Below, piece after piece: positions 10,737 to 23,600 of a stretch of DNA of 30,384 nucleotides. Position 1 is the stretch's first letter; the number at the start of each line of letters is the position of its first letter. The stretch comes from Planoprotostelium fungivorum (taxonomy: Eukaryota > Evosea > Variosea > Cavosteliida > Cavosteliaceae), in assembly GCA_003024175.1 (NCBI GenBank), contig MDYQ01000288.1, positions 1 to 30,384 of the forward strand. Reading direction: 5' to 3'. The notes beneath the pieces were generated by a model. That model was given only the letters and a program-made list of their open reading frames with translations, ran no database searches and was not told the DNA's origin. Both the position numbers and the translations under genes were made by a program.

Positions 10737-11672
10737 CTATAAAAGATCGTCCTCGATCATGACTTGACCCAATGGTGAACGAATGATACATGGGATCATC
10801 ATCATCTTCTCCTTCACGCCTTTCTTCCAGTGCACAACAAGAATGGGAAAGACATCATCCCCTCCTCCGTTTCCTTGTCCAACTGATGTCATCAGTTTAG
10901 ACATGAACCGTCGCGATGGACGCACCCGAAAGCTAACCTTCACCGAGACATCGACAAAACCTGCCTTGTGCAAGAGATCTTCCATCTCTTCCACGTTGAT
11001 TCCGTGTCTCTCTACACCTTCCATCTTATCTTTTGGATGGAACAGTTCAGAGTGTGTCGTCTGTGAGGATGAGAATATGTTCGCGGATGGTGTCCACCTT
11101 TTGGAAATCAGAGATGGCAATGTGTCCTCCGGGATGAAGTAGAGTGTGAGACAGGTGGATGGTCCCGTACATGTTGGGTATGTGATGGAATACCAAGTGA
11201 GAAGCAACAAAGTCAAACCTGGATGGATCAACACCAACACGGCTAACACAGCGCACCTCCGCTGGTCTTGTGGAAGTTGGTCTTCTCTCTCGAGTAGCAC
11301 TTCTACTCCATCTATATTCGAATACTGCTCCTTCTTCTTGTTGAATGCTGATATCATCTGTGAAGAAGGATCTACACCCAGAATATTCTTCACACGGGGT
11401 GACAATCTCATCGATAGAAGTCCCGTGCCTGCGTCGAAGTCATCAGGAGAAATGAATCTGAGTGGAGCCACTCACCACAACCGATCTCGAGAACGTTCCA
11501 CTGTGAGGCAGACGATAACGGGATCGAAGATTGGATCGCTTGATAAGCCCTCTCTGCGGCCTCTACGTGTTTGGGATTATCATCCCACTGCTTTGCTTCA
11601 TCATCAAAGCGATTCTATGAGAAATTACGTTGGTCGTGTTATGGGTCTAACCTTCTTTGGTTCGATGTCCAT
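10737..11672 (-). CDS. Class I SAM-dependent methyltransferase, 5 exons
   Basis: Exons in reading order: 11672-11652, 11614-11476, 11428-11257, 11218-11098, 11060-10737, giving 258 residues with consistent phases. The first exon encodes only seven residues (MDIEPKK). Introns are 37, 47, 38 and 37 bp. Motif I is LEIGCGTGLLSMRL (SAM-binding Gly loop, interrupted by intron 2), then GVDPSSQMI (acidic post-I residue binding the ribose), FDFVASHLVFHHI (motif II-III) and LLHPGGHIAISDF (post-motif III). This is the methyltransferase type 11/UbiE-like fold. A central insert GVERHGINVEEMEDLLHKAG precedes the final strands. The methyl acceptor cannot be told from sequence. The last 25 or so residues after HWKKG are not characteristic and could in principle be altered by a further intron. 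Confidence 0.88.
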
Positions 11673-11691
11673 TCCGTCTGATCGTGGCTTG

Positions 11692-11706
11692 TATATAAAT
11701 CACGTG
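11692..11706 (+). promoter_or_regulatory. TATA box plus palindromic E-box in a divergent promoter
   Basis: TATATAAAT (11692-11700) directly abuts CACGTG (11701-11706). The pair sits in the 105-bp gap between the divergent methyltransferase start (11672) and the HECT-A start (11778). The TATA element points toward HECT-A, 78 bp upstream of its ATG, similar to the spacing at the mutase gene. The E-box is symmetric and could serve both genes. This is an inference from motifs. Confidence 0.4.
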
Positions 11707-11777
11707 ACGATGGAGTTTTGCTTGTACATTTGAAGATCATCTGGTTGTAGTTCTTCGCAGGTTTCCGATTTGAGATC

Positions 11778-14700
11778 ATGTCATCATTTGGTAGATCGAC
11801 CGAAGAGATGGGGTAAGTTTGTCCATCTTAGATATGATATTAGAAGTCATTCTGATCATCTCAGTGAACTGCTGAGGATAGGTGATGAGCCAACCATCTT
11901 CTGGCATGATCTCAATGACGCCGATCCTTTTGACAGCAGCCAGTGAGCGTTTTGTGATTCATGCGACATCCAACAAGCTGAAACAAAACAGACTCGATGT
12001 TTCAGAGGATGATTTGGCCCTCCGTTTGATGAAAATTCCATTCCTCCAAATTCAACAGCTTCTGAACAGTTTTATACAAAATCCAGCCGGAGTGTAATCG
12101 TAACGTGATGATCTTCTCTCATTTGACTCAGGTTGACACAGGAACAGACGGAACACATACATTCCATCACAGAATCGCTCCGTGAGTGTATGCCCAATCT
12201 GATCGACGTCAATTTCAATGGTACAACCAATATAGATGCCTTTCGCTTTCTGTTGGGTGAGGTCATGCACTTTCTTCCCCTTCCACTCTGCTTCTCTTTC
12301 CCTTTCCAATCGGCTCCTCATCACTCCTCAGAGAAAATGAATCTCGTGTGGTCGTTTGGTATGCGTCAGCTCGAAATGGTGGCTCAATCCTCAAAATGGA
12401 CCCCCATTCGCCCGGAGGAAAGTACATCTTACTTCACCATCTACCTATATGTCTGTAGATCCACCACAGATCTAACCCAGAGGTTGAACGATTCAGCGAG
12501 TATCACCAGGATGTATCTCATCCTTCACATCTTACAACTGAGAACCGTGTCGCGGGAGGATGACATCACGGTGAGGAGAAGGAGAAGAGGGAGCTGATCG
12601 ACGCATCAGTTGCTGATGCAACTGGCGAGTCAGTTGATACCGAATACACAAGAGCTGATGGATGTTTCGAACCGCATGAGTGAAGACATCTTCAAGATTG
12701 ACATGATCTTCAAATACAGTTCGTTCTCTGAGGCAGAATTCAGCGTGAGTTGATTCTTTATTCAGATGAATGACGAACCACAGAACATGTCCCAATGTCC
12801 ACTCCTCGCTCTCATCAGTCAACACGATTTAACCGACACAGTACGACTCATGACACCCATTTATTCTCTCTTAAAACAATGTATGGAGGACACGATGAAC
12901 CAGATGGAGAGGGAGGACATTGACGAGGAAATGAAGTACAATTACAAGTACGCTCTGCAGATCACAAAGGTTCTGGACAGAAAGGAAGTGACGATCCATC
13001 CTTACGATTTGAATCACATGCTACCGTCATTCAACAGAATGATAGACGCTGCCATCACAGTGAGATCATCTCACACCATCGAATCTGAACGAGACAGTAC
13101 GTCGAGGATGGAAAGGATCAGCAGAAATTGCTCGAAATCTTGTGGTATTCTCCATTACAGATCTGCAGCTTCATCCTGTCCCGGTGTGAACACTGTTGGG
13201 AGATATCATCACTCTCTGTCATCGACGCCATCGATGGGTTTCGCAGCCGCCTCGTCGCACTGCTAAGTCGCTTACCTTCCATCTTAGATTACGATGAGAA
13301 AGAAAAGAACGAGAAGGTGGACTTCTTGTTATCTCTCGTTCGCCGTTCATCACAACGCATCTTATCGGTGAGTTTATTCTATCTCATAAGATCTCTCATC
13401 TTGTCAGGGTATCGTCAGAGAAATGATGCAGCCAGCGAGCATGCTGAATCTGTCGAATGTATTGATGGAACACAACGAGATGACACACGAAGAAAAGAGA
13501 TTCATACGACAGCTGACGACCCAACCGGAAGATCAAAGCGAATCAGCCATACTCCTGCACTCCACCTTGAGAGGAAAGAGATCGATGGGAGGATCTGGCT
13601 TGGATCTGATCGATCGGAAATGTATCTCCATCATTCTTCAGGTGAGAGGCGTGTCCCTTCACACCTCAATTCTTCACAGGCATGCAATTTGGTGGGTGAA
13701 GCAGTCAGATTTGGTAGGATTCTCTCTGCACGTCAAGTTGCTGAGCCTTCAGCACCTCGATTGAAATGTGTTTGGACGATGGCAGAAAAGTACAAGTCAT
13801 TTATGATGGCGGAACACCACCGATGTATGGCAGAGGAAGACCATCAGGGGTGAGATGAGAAGGATATGATCATATCTGAATGAGATAGAAACGAAAAGAA
13901 TTTGACGAAGGCACACGCACTGCTCGATTTATTCCAAACTCAACTGAATGGAGAAAAAGGAAAAGAAGAAGCAAGCGAAGGAGAAGAAGGAGGAGAGGAA
14001 GAAGAAGAAGGAGAAAGAGAAGAAGAAGGAGAAAGAGAAGAAGAAGGAGAAGGAAAAGAAGAAGCAGAAGAAATAGAGGGAGAAGGAGAAGAAGGGGAAG
14101 GAAAAGAAGGAGAGGAGAGAGAACAGAGGAGACGAGGAGAGAACCAATTCAAACGCGTTGGATCAGAGAATACACCTCGTAACGCAAAGAGGACCAAGAG
14201 ACAAAATAGGAGGGAGGAGGAGGAACGTAGAGAAGAACAAACGGTTCTAAATGAAGAGGATACGGTATTTCAGATGAATGTGTAATCGAATGAGAAGATG
14301 AATACGATACAGTTTGGGGCCATCACCGAGAAGGACAAGAATAGAGGAGAAATCATATTGGATCATCTCATCAAGTTGAAGGACGTCTCACTGGCGTCAG
14401 AGGTATTGAAAGAGATGCAGAAGAGTAGGACAAAGAGATGGTCGATCATCGAGCGAATCATGAAATCGACCTCTCTGAGACAAGAGGCCACACACACTCT
14501 CGAGAGTGGGTCTCTCTCATCGATATCTATCATTTCATCGTTGATGACATCAGCTCCGAATCGAGAGAGAGAGGCGAAGGAGAGAGCTGCACAAGATCTG
14601 CTGGAAGCGATGAAACGTGACAAACTCTCTCATCAGTACGAGGCCTTCACGTCTTTCGTGAAACTCTTTGTGAATGATGAAGAGAAATTGAATGAGCTCT

Positions 14701-17700
14701 CTGAGCTCTTGTCTTCAAAGAAAGAAACAAGTGAAAAGCCAGCGAGTGAGGATGTTCTGTCTGTACACTCTGATAGATCGAAGATCTGCTTCTCTTCATG
14801 AATGTGAAGACTACGAGGTTTCTGTTATCGATATTGGGAGAGCAGACCGTGTTGACGTCTCATCAGGTGTGATTTGATAGATGATTGCCATCCATTGACC
14901 ATCCATCGCATCGATTGACGAAGGAGCAGGAGAAGATCTGGATCGATCTGATCCATTCGTTTCAATCTTCAAGGGATGAATTCATTGCAGAGGGTACATC
15001 TGAACGCAACTTTTACTGGACATTGCAGGCTTTACAGAAGATCATGATAGAAACGGTGAAAGTATTACATGTGATACTCGATTCACAGAGACTACAGAAG
15101 ATCTATCCTCAGCTGGCTACAGTGTTTCCCATTGTCGATACACTGCACGATTCTCTCATTCAGCTGATATCATCCGCCAATCATTCACCTCGATGCCTCT
15201 TCTCACTCCTGATCATCATTCGTATCGGCATATTGGAACGAGACTTTAACGATTTCTACGTGGCTGATCGCTGCAGAAGATTGAGAGAGATCTTGAACGC
15301 CTCACGCCTCGACATCGAGCTGAAGATCTCGTGAGAATCATTCCATTCCATCTACTCTATCGTAGGATTTCCTCTCATTCATCGATTGAAATTGATTCAA
15401 TCTGCCAGTCGATTAGAACACAATTCACGAGACGGTACAACCGTCTATCACACTTATCAAGATCTCATCCTCTTCTTCCGTCACGTGGTGAAGAACGAAA
15501 GAATGAAGAAGCCAATGGAGGACATGTGTTCAGATATCTTGGAACGATGTGTGGAGCAGTGGAAGGAAGAGGACATCACGTACGCTCAATTTGTGACGAG
15601 TCTGATGGGTGGTCACATCACTCACCCTTATCGTTCGGCAAAGTAGAATCATTCATCATGTCCTTCCTGACGCACCATCAGATTATACACTCGAAGATTT
15701 CACGAGAGATATGCCACGAAGACGGGTTACATCCAATCCATAGAAAAGGTCGAATCGAAGGGAAAGCTGTTGGACCAATTCATCACCACAGGTGGGCACA
15801 TCGTACCAAGCCGAGAAGTGGTTTTCCACACCGACATCGCAGTGAGAGAAAGAGAAGAGAGAAACAAGCTCACGATGATTCAGAAGTCGTACAGATGCGA
15901 TGGAGAGATGTTCAGACGAGTTGGACTGTCTCTGATGAAGATCATTCATCGTTACTTGGCCCTCTCTGAGAGGCAATTGATGGAAGGAAGGCTGTTCATC
16001 TCCACCATTCGCTGTGTACGATCTCATCTGGAGTCGGTGGGTGGTGAGGTCACCTTCACCGTCTTACGACAAGCCTTCGATCAATTGGGGCAAGGTGAGA
16101 GGATCTACTTTGGACATCATGAATGAACTCCACAGAATTCGGAGTGGCCTTATTGAACTACGCTATGAGTACGATGGAGACACCCAGTGTGTTCGCATCG
16201 GACGAAGCTCATTCGGTTCATCTGATCACTCGCTCTTACATCTCACTCTGCGATTCCACCCAACTGCCTGGAAGAAACCTATCACTTGAGCCTACATCAA
16301 GTCCACCTCCTGAGCCGGAGTGAGTCTTAATTCCATCGTTGTTGAATGGATTGAATCTTTTACAGCAAGGAGAAGGGGCGTCGTTCCATCGATCGATTCA
16401 TAGAAGACCTACGACAATCGAAAGCAGGTGGTGACCGCGTCGGTAGTTCAGCATTCCGGTCGAGATATTGCAGCTTTTCAAGAGACAACCGTCCTCACAC
16501 GTGGAACATACCAATCAGTGAGGTCAATGCACTCTGCGGTGCTGAGATCTATGGCTTTAATGGAGAAGACTACGGAGAATGTCATCGAATCGTGGGGACT
16601 GCTCAATTCGATGAGAATTCGGTGGATATCATGATCTTGTCCCTGGATCGCACGAATGGTTCATTCTCTGTGAGGTTCCTCTACGACTGTGATGTGAGAT
16701 ACCTCACCTTCGTTTCGACTGATGACCTCAGATGGTTGGAGCAGTGGGATTTTATGAATGCGTGAACACGGATCAAATATTAGCCAAGAAGAAGCAGGGT
16801 CTTCTGATGCCTCCGGAGATCGTCAAGAGAGAGGTGGATGAACACACGGAGAATTTGGGAAGACACGCTGCGAGGTCCATCATGTATTCTATCATCGCCT
16901 TTGCCTTCGAAGATGAGAACGTCAATCGATTGATCGCATTCCCTCTGTTTTACGAAAAGGTGATCATGTGAGAAGGAGAGGATGTAATGTGATGAACAGA
17001 TGAGAGAGGAGATCATTCCATTGATGAGGCTGTACAGCAATTCGATCATCAAATTACCTGTGTTTTCGGTGGCCTTGGGAGTGCATTCGTCGGACAAATT
17101 ATCTACCACCTATTGCTCGGATTCCTTCCAATTTCCGTGGGAGTTTTCACTCATTCATTCCTCCTCTCACCTTCGTTGACTCTCTTTCATCTTATATTCT
17201 TCAGTGAAACAATGACTGTGGGCAGAGGCTTTCGGGGTATCCTCTCGACCATGTTATCTCAAGAGAAGTTCAAGTGAGTGTTCATGAATGTGAACTGTGA
17301 TACCATGTAGAGAGAAGCTCCTCCACGATGTGTGTGATGCCATCGAGGGAGATGCAGAGATACCACCTCTACATATCTTTGAGGACGATTACCTGATGAC
17401 TTTCCCTTCCAAGGTGATAGAGAGGATGAGAGAAGGCTAACGTAGGAATAGGATCTCTATGATGAACACTACGAGATCAGCGTGCCTTGGTGTGATGAGA
17501 TCGCTCTAAGACATTTGAATTTCTCGTGAGATTTCACGTTACGTACCTCACTGACATCATTAGTTATGCGTGGTATCTGATCGAGATCGTCTTCCGGGGA
17601 GATGTGCTTCTCTTCTCTGATTTTTTACGATTTACTGTTACGCTGGAGAGTTTCTTTCAATACGAACGACCTCATTTTCCATCTGTCATCTCTTGGCTGA

Positions 17701-20601
17701 CGAAGATCTACGAACATCAAAAGAAGGTAAGACGTGCAAAGGAAGACAAAAGACACCTCTGACTCATCTTTCAGACACCAGGCATGGGTGATGATCATCA
17801 GTTGTGGTCAGTAAGATGCCAGAAGATCCTCACTCCACCTTGGCTGAGTGCATACCGAGACATTCGTCACCCAGCCATGATGTTATTCGCACGATTAGCC
17901 TATACCATCGGTCCGCAGCACATGAGGTGAAGAGAATGAGGATCTATGGTTGAACTCCTCAGATTGGGCGGTGATTTCATGTTTGCCGTTCACCTGTTAG
18001 GACTACTCGTTTACTTTGAGGAGAATACGATGGAGAAGTGGATCGAATCCCCCGCGATGAACGCACATCATCTGTATCATGATGTCACAGAGATCAGATT
18101 GGATCCCATCACTAGGATGCTCCGTTTTCAAGTCCACTTCTCATCGAGAATCGAACTGTCGTGGGTCAAGAGAACCAAGATCGAGATGATTTATGTATGG
18201 CATTTAATGGATGGACTCGACTGATTCCATCAAGGATGAATGTATGGATGAGAGTAGACAGAGTGCTCACATCGATTTGAACAAGGGAAGTATCCAAGCG
18301 GTCGATGCCAAAACGATCATCATCACCAGGAATGATAGTGATGACATCAACTCTCCCATACAGTGTAGTATCAGGCCTGAAACCGAAACGTGAGTCATAC
18401 CATCGAACTCGACTCAACGTTCGAAAGGAATGAGATGCAACTCGCGTTGAGTTTGTTGAAGAATTCGGAGAGCCCACTGTTTCAGCCTGAGGATGATGAG
18501 AAGATGCAGACCAAGTGAGAGAATGTGTTCATTCTCATCTCATAATGTTCAGGGAGCAGAGACGACTACTCGGTAGTTTGCATGTTCAAGCCAGGAAGTA
18601 TGCTTGGAAGCAGCTCTTCGAGGTATTGAATGAGATGTGGTTTTATTTCGCTCGCCCCGACGATCATCCGTATCTGGCTGTCGTTTCCGCAGAAGAAAAT
18701 CCATTCAAAAGGGTGATCACTTCTCCTTCATCTTCACACGACATTTCAAATTGAAGATGGAACAGATCGAGAAGATTATTCAGAGACAGCCATCGACTGC
18801 GATGATCATCATGAGAGGCATGAAGAGGAACATCTTGAAAGAACTGAGGGTGAGAGAAAGATCTACACCGTATGTTCACATCGACAGCCCTTCGAAGGCC
18901 GTGGAGCTGCTCGAGAAGATGAAATCGAGAACGAAGAGAATCAGCCCCAGATTTCCTTTGAAATCGACCGAGGAGCGATGAGAGGTAAAGAGAGAAGGAG
19001 ACGTGACATTGAAGAACATCAGGGGATTCTCTCTTCAATCAGTTGATGTTCAGCCACGATCGAGAGGTGGAATTCGAGTACGATGGTTTCTCCAGGCCAT
19101 TCAGAATCAAATTCTTGGGAGAGGGATCGATCGATCAGGGTGGACCATTCTGCGAGCTGATGACAGGTGATGTAGATCTATGTGTGTGTGCTGAGATCGA
19201 TATGTAGCCGTAGCGACAGAGATTCAATCGGAGGAGCTTTCATTGTTCGTCCCCTGTCCAAATTCTGTCAATGAGGTCAGAGCTATTTTAGGAATCGTAC
19301 ATGCGGTTTTAGGGTTTAACGATGGAGACCAGGTGGGAGAGAATAGAGAGAAGAACGTACCCTCCACGAGAAGAATAGCACGCGGTGTGTGGCGATTCAT
19401 CGGTAATCTGATGGTACGTTTGATTCAAATCGCTCTCATCGACAATCCACAGGGATACGCCTATAATCACAGTCTCAGTCTCCCTCTCGAATTAGCCTCT
19501 CTCGTGTGGAAGAAGATCGTGTGCGAAGAGGTGAAGGGAGAAGAGAAGAGGATATTGAACGACTCAGGTCGATCGACTTGATTTGAGAGACATCGATATC
19601 AATGGTTATCACATTCTCGAATCGATCGAGAACATAGGTGGAACCATCTCATCACACATCATCACGTTCGAATGGAGATTGATGTGGAATAGATCGAGAA
19701 GGAGTGAACGATGATGAGACGTTTCAGAAGGTGATGGGTGGGATGACTTTCACGACGGTAGATCACGAGGGACAAGAAGTGAATCTCGTCAAGAATGGTA
19801 ATCACAAGCCAGTCACGTGAGAGGAATGATTCGATGACACGCATTCATATGGAGATAGATTCGAGAATCGAAGAGAATACTGTAAGGCCTTAGAGCAGTA
19901 TCACCACCTCAAGTACGACGATGCGATCGATGAGATGAGGAGAGGATTTCACCAGACAGGCCTCTGTCTTGCATCCATCAAACTCAGATGGTTCCACATC
20001 GAGAAGAAGTGAATCTCTTCTACATCTCTTTCTCACTGAATATCAGGATCTGTGGAGAACGACTCATATCTGTCGATCGAATTCAGGTGAGAGTTCATCA
20101 GAATCATTTCCACTGACATTATCAGGCGATCACAGAAGTGAAGATTCACGATGATATGGCAGACATGTTTTGGGATGTGGTGAGAGATCCACACTTCTTG
20201 TTGTTCACTCTCAGTAGCTGAGATCGATGAACAATGATGAACTGACACAATTCCTTCGTTTCACATCGGGGAGATCGAGGTGAGACGTCGTTGTGGTTCA
20301 CGATGGATAAACTGTACAGGCTACCGATAGCTGACCACTGGAGACTTCACCTCAACTCATTCGAAATCGAAGGGAATCCCGATGAATACCTCCCCGTCTC
20401 ACGTATCCTACCCCTACTACCTTTCATTCATTTGATTCACATCGATCGATTGTCCTTGACACTGAAGATACTTGTACGAACACACTGGACCTCCCTGTGT
20501 ACTCGAGCAGACAAGTGATGAAGGAGAAGTTATTATACGCGATACACAACTGCCACAGTATTGATACGGACTTCAACATCAACGCAGGGGCAGAGGTATA
20601 A
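11778..20601 (+). CDS. HECT-A: giant HECT E3 ubiquitin ligase, HERC1/HECTD4-type HECT domain
   Basis: Accepts ubiquitin from an E2 on a catalytic Cys and passes it to substrates. Traced exons: 11778-11812, 11865-11942, 11992-12093, 12132-12256, 12332-12421, 12470-12570, 12610-12744, 12784-13059, 13098-13367, 13408-13641, 13680-13849, 13889-14279, 14313-14745, 14784-14866, 14924-15330, 15409-15642, 15682-16094, 16136-16319; the rest continues in the same style to 20320-20402 and 20468-20601. The protein is roughly 2,300-2,450 residues (my estimate). The long N-terminal part is helical, has no named domain I can assign, and contains a poly-Glu linker. The C-terminal HECT domain (about 18.5-20.6 kb) has [83 protein letters not shown] and the active site LPVSHTC, then [11 protein letters not shown] and IDTDFN. 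These blocks match HERC1/HERC2/HECTD3/HECTD4-type HECT domains better than NEDD4-type ones. The domain looks intact. Confidence 0.88.
13940..14150 (+). repeat. Purine-only low-complexity stretch encoding a poly-Glu linker in HECT-A
   Basis: About 200 bp of almost pure G/A on the plus strand (GAAGAAGAAGGAGAAAGAG-like repeats) in exon 12 of HECT-A. It encodes a Glu/Gly/Arg-rich acidic linker between two conserved helical segments. It stays in frame. Minus-strand Ser/Phe-rich frames across it are shadows. Confidence 0.85.
19276..19332 (+). other. HECT-A intron holding an interstitial telomere-like 11-mer
   Basis: Intron of 57 bp between ...PNSVNE and GENREKN of the HECT domain; copy B has an intron at the same point. 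It contains TTTAGGGTTTA at 19308-19318, one and a half units of this chromosome's own telomere repeat. The intron is a multiple of three with no stop, so retention would add 19 residues without breaking the frame. Confidence 0.6.
20403..20467 (+). other. U12-type-like intron before the HECT-A catalytic Cys
   Basis: The 65-bp intron starts GTATCCTA, matching the U12 donor consensus RTATCCTTT in its first seven bases. TCCTTGAC at 20453-20460 matches the U12 branch consensus TTCCTTRAY, with branch A at 20459. It ends in AAG. It splits the His codon of SHTC (phase 1). The flanking exon 20320-20402 is 83 nt, the same as in copy B. Confidence 0.65.
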
Positions 20602-20643
20602 ACCACAAATGCTCTTTTACGCTTAATGCTTGATATAACTTGT

Positions 20644-20649
20644 AATAAA
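20644..20649 (+). terminator. Poly(A) signal of HECT-A
   Basis: AATAAA 42 bp after the stop TAA (20599-20601), inside the 88-bp gap before the ATG of HECT-B. A TGAGTCA motif at 20658-20664 is the only other element noted in the gap; no TATA box is seen for HECT-B. Confidence 0.65.
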
Positions 20650-20689
20650 TGAACGACTGAGTCAGTGATCGGTTTCTTTGGGCAAAAAA

Positions 20690-23600
20690 ATGCCTCCATC
20701 TACAACAGAGGGGTCAATCTGTCGGGTTCTAATCGCACGACACATGAGGTATGTTCAATGTGAACATCTGGAAGTTGAACAGATTCACAGTGCAGATACT
20801 CTCCTATTTAGGATCGGAGATGAACCTGCCCTCTTTACAAAATATGGTGAAAACCATCAACTATCAGGTCGATTCAAATGGAGCAATGGAAGGTGATGTT
20901 AAATTCAGTTCTTCATTTTGACGAAGTCAGGATTTCTCTCTTAGACGGAATCCCAGGCCGTTGGTTCCCAGCAGAGATCCCGGTCAACATCGTCACATCA
21001 TTAAACCATAAAGAGGTGGTGATCTTCTTGCGAGATATGTTACAAGATCTCTCAAAGACGTGAGTCACGAGGAACATGCAACCCGATCGAATCATCACAG
21101 GTTGGAATCCGGACAATCGTCCGAAAGGTATCTGGAAATTCGCAAGAGGCTCTCAGTGTGGCAAACAGAGGAATCTTCCGAACACAATTTGTCTCACTTG
21201 GATGTCTTCTGCTCCCTGATCGGTAACCTTCACACTCTCATCTGGCTCGATTGTTCATCGTCGCAGACATCATGGAGTCCAGATTGTCCGAGATCGAATC
21301 TACCATCCTCAGGACACACATCGACATAGACAGTGACACGTACTGTCCGATCTATGTTCGCGTTGAGATTCTCAGCCTTCTGTTGAAAGAGGATGTACCC
21401 CCTCAAGTTAGAGCGAAATCAGCTTCCGCTCTCATCGCTTCTCATCTATTGATGTTCTGGTGCTCTGTGCATGAGAGATACACAGAGCAATATGGCAGAG
21501 TGAGTGTCCTCTGATCATCAGTGTCTGATCGCTCGACAGATCATCGACGAGTTGATGAAACGCATCGAGGGGGAGAAGAAGGGGGAAGAAGATCCATCAT
21601 ACGATAGGATGAGGAGAGACGTGGACACGATGAGAATCTTCTGGGGTCAATCCATCGACAGCGAGAGATGCGTGAGATGTCGATCATTTTCATCGATGAT
21701 TTAATTCTATCTAGGACGTAGAATCGATTCTTCTTGCATTTGTACTCAAGAGAGACACGAATGGGGCCGTCCCTCACTTCATTTCGTACCTGGATAGATG
21801 TACTCATCTCACTCTGGGTGACATCAAGGCGAGAAGCATCGGTACACAGACGAAGAGGATGGGAAACATGATCTTACATGTCGTGCAAACATTTGGACGA
21901 ATCTGTCTCGGGGTGAAGAAGGCAATGTTATCTTCTGTCGTATCGATCATTCGAGGTGCGGTAGAGGTGAGGGGTGGGCGTAGAGAGAATCGTTTGATTA
22001 TCTGCAGTGTCTTGGAGGCAATCGATTTCCTTCCATCAATGAACAATTTACGCTGCTTGAGATCTTGTATGTATCATCACTGAGAGCTTCACTTTATTAT
22101 TTTATTGATGCTTCGGAGAATGGTGATGATCATGTCCTATTCGGTTCATGTATTTACATCATCGAATCGATATATCAACAATTTCCACTCATTCGATAGC
22201 AGATGAGTTGAACCAAATCACCTCGCTCTCGTCTCGTCTCATCGATCAGATGCCTCTGATTCTCAATAAAGAGATGAAAGACGTTCGGGATGGACATACT
22301 GATGAAGAAGGAGACGGACCCAGTTTGATTCTTCTCATCCATCGATTGTCCAGCCTTCGTTTATTCCGGGTGAGTGGATATCTCGTCGGTTGATATTGAT
22401 TCAATTCACCATAGAATTACATGGATGGAATCAGAGAGCCCAACAACCAAACGGATTTGGCGAGCCTCTATCGTTTGGGAGAGAACGCTTCAGTGATGAA
22501 GGAGGAGGAGGAATTGTTTCTACAACAGCTGAGCAAGCCTGAAGCAGGAAAGCCCACAGAAGTTCCATCCATCGCCCTTCATTCTATGTTGAGGAAGAAT
22601 CGAGCCATGGGTGGTGCAGAGCTCGATGTCATCGATCGCAATTGTATCTCCATCATGCTTCAGGTAATGTCCTCATCATAGAGAAAAGGGTATTGAATGA
22701 AACAGGGGTGTGGTGTGGTAGGAGAGGCGGTGAATTATGGAAAGACTCTGTTACAGAACACCGCGAGACACGATGCAGTACCTCCCAGAGTGGAGCACAT
22801 CTGGAAGATGGCTGATCGTTACAAGACTCATCTGTTGCAGAGACGACAACAGTTGAAATCTGAAGGCAACTTACAAGGGTGAGACGTTATTTGAATGATG
22901 TCTAGAGATCATTCACTCATCTTAACAGGATTGAGGACATGATGAAGAGATGTTTGGAATCATTCGATTTTTTACGATCGAAATTGAAGAAGAATGAGAC
23001 ACACGAGAAGGCAATCACTAGCACCACAGAGTCAGCACCATCTCGCCCGGAAGAAAAGAAACCACTCAAGAGAACGATGACAGACTTTGATCCACGTACC
23101 GTGAAGAAGATGAAATCCATACAAGTCCATCACGAACTAAAGAGGACATCTCACAGCACTGTGTTACCCAAAAGGCCAAGCGAAGAGAGAGAGAAGACAA
23201 AGAGCACCATCATGAAGAGAACAGGCTCCGTCTTTTCATCCGTACAGAGGTGGAAGAAGATGACGACAGACAGTCTCAAAGAAGATGAGTCACCGATGCA
23301 GGTGACATTTCATCGAAATATGGCGTGATGAAGCGTACAGTACGGCACGGTGACGGAAGAAGACACGGAAGTGACAGATACCATACTAAGGTATCTTCTC
23401 AACCCGAAAGATAATCTCTCGATCGAACAAGAGCTGGAGAATTGGAACGCATCGTTGATAGAGAGAGTGAACAACTACAATGGATTAGAAGAATTATTGA
23501 GGAGGGAAAAATTGGACTCGACTCTGAGTTTGATTCTTGAGGAAGAGGACTACAAACTGACCACAAAGAGACCCAAGCAAGGTGAAGATGCATTAAGATT

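Noticed and set aside
12745-12765. A 21-bp intron in HECT-A
   Set aside because: The same donor with an acceptor 18 nt further gives a 39-bp intron in the same phase, matching the common size class in this window.
13929-14197. Minus-strand Phe/Ser-rich reading frames
   Set aside because: They are the complement of the polypurine tract coding poly-Glu on the plus strand.
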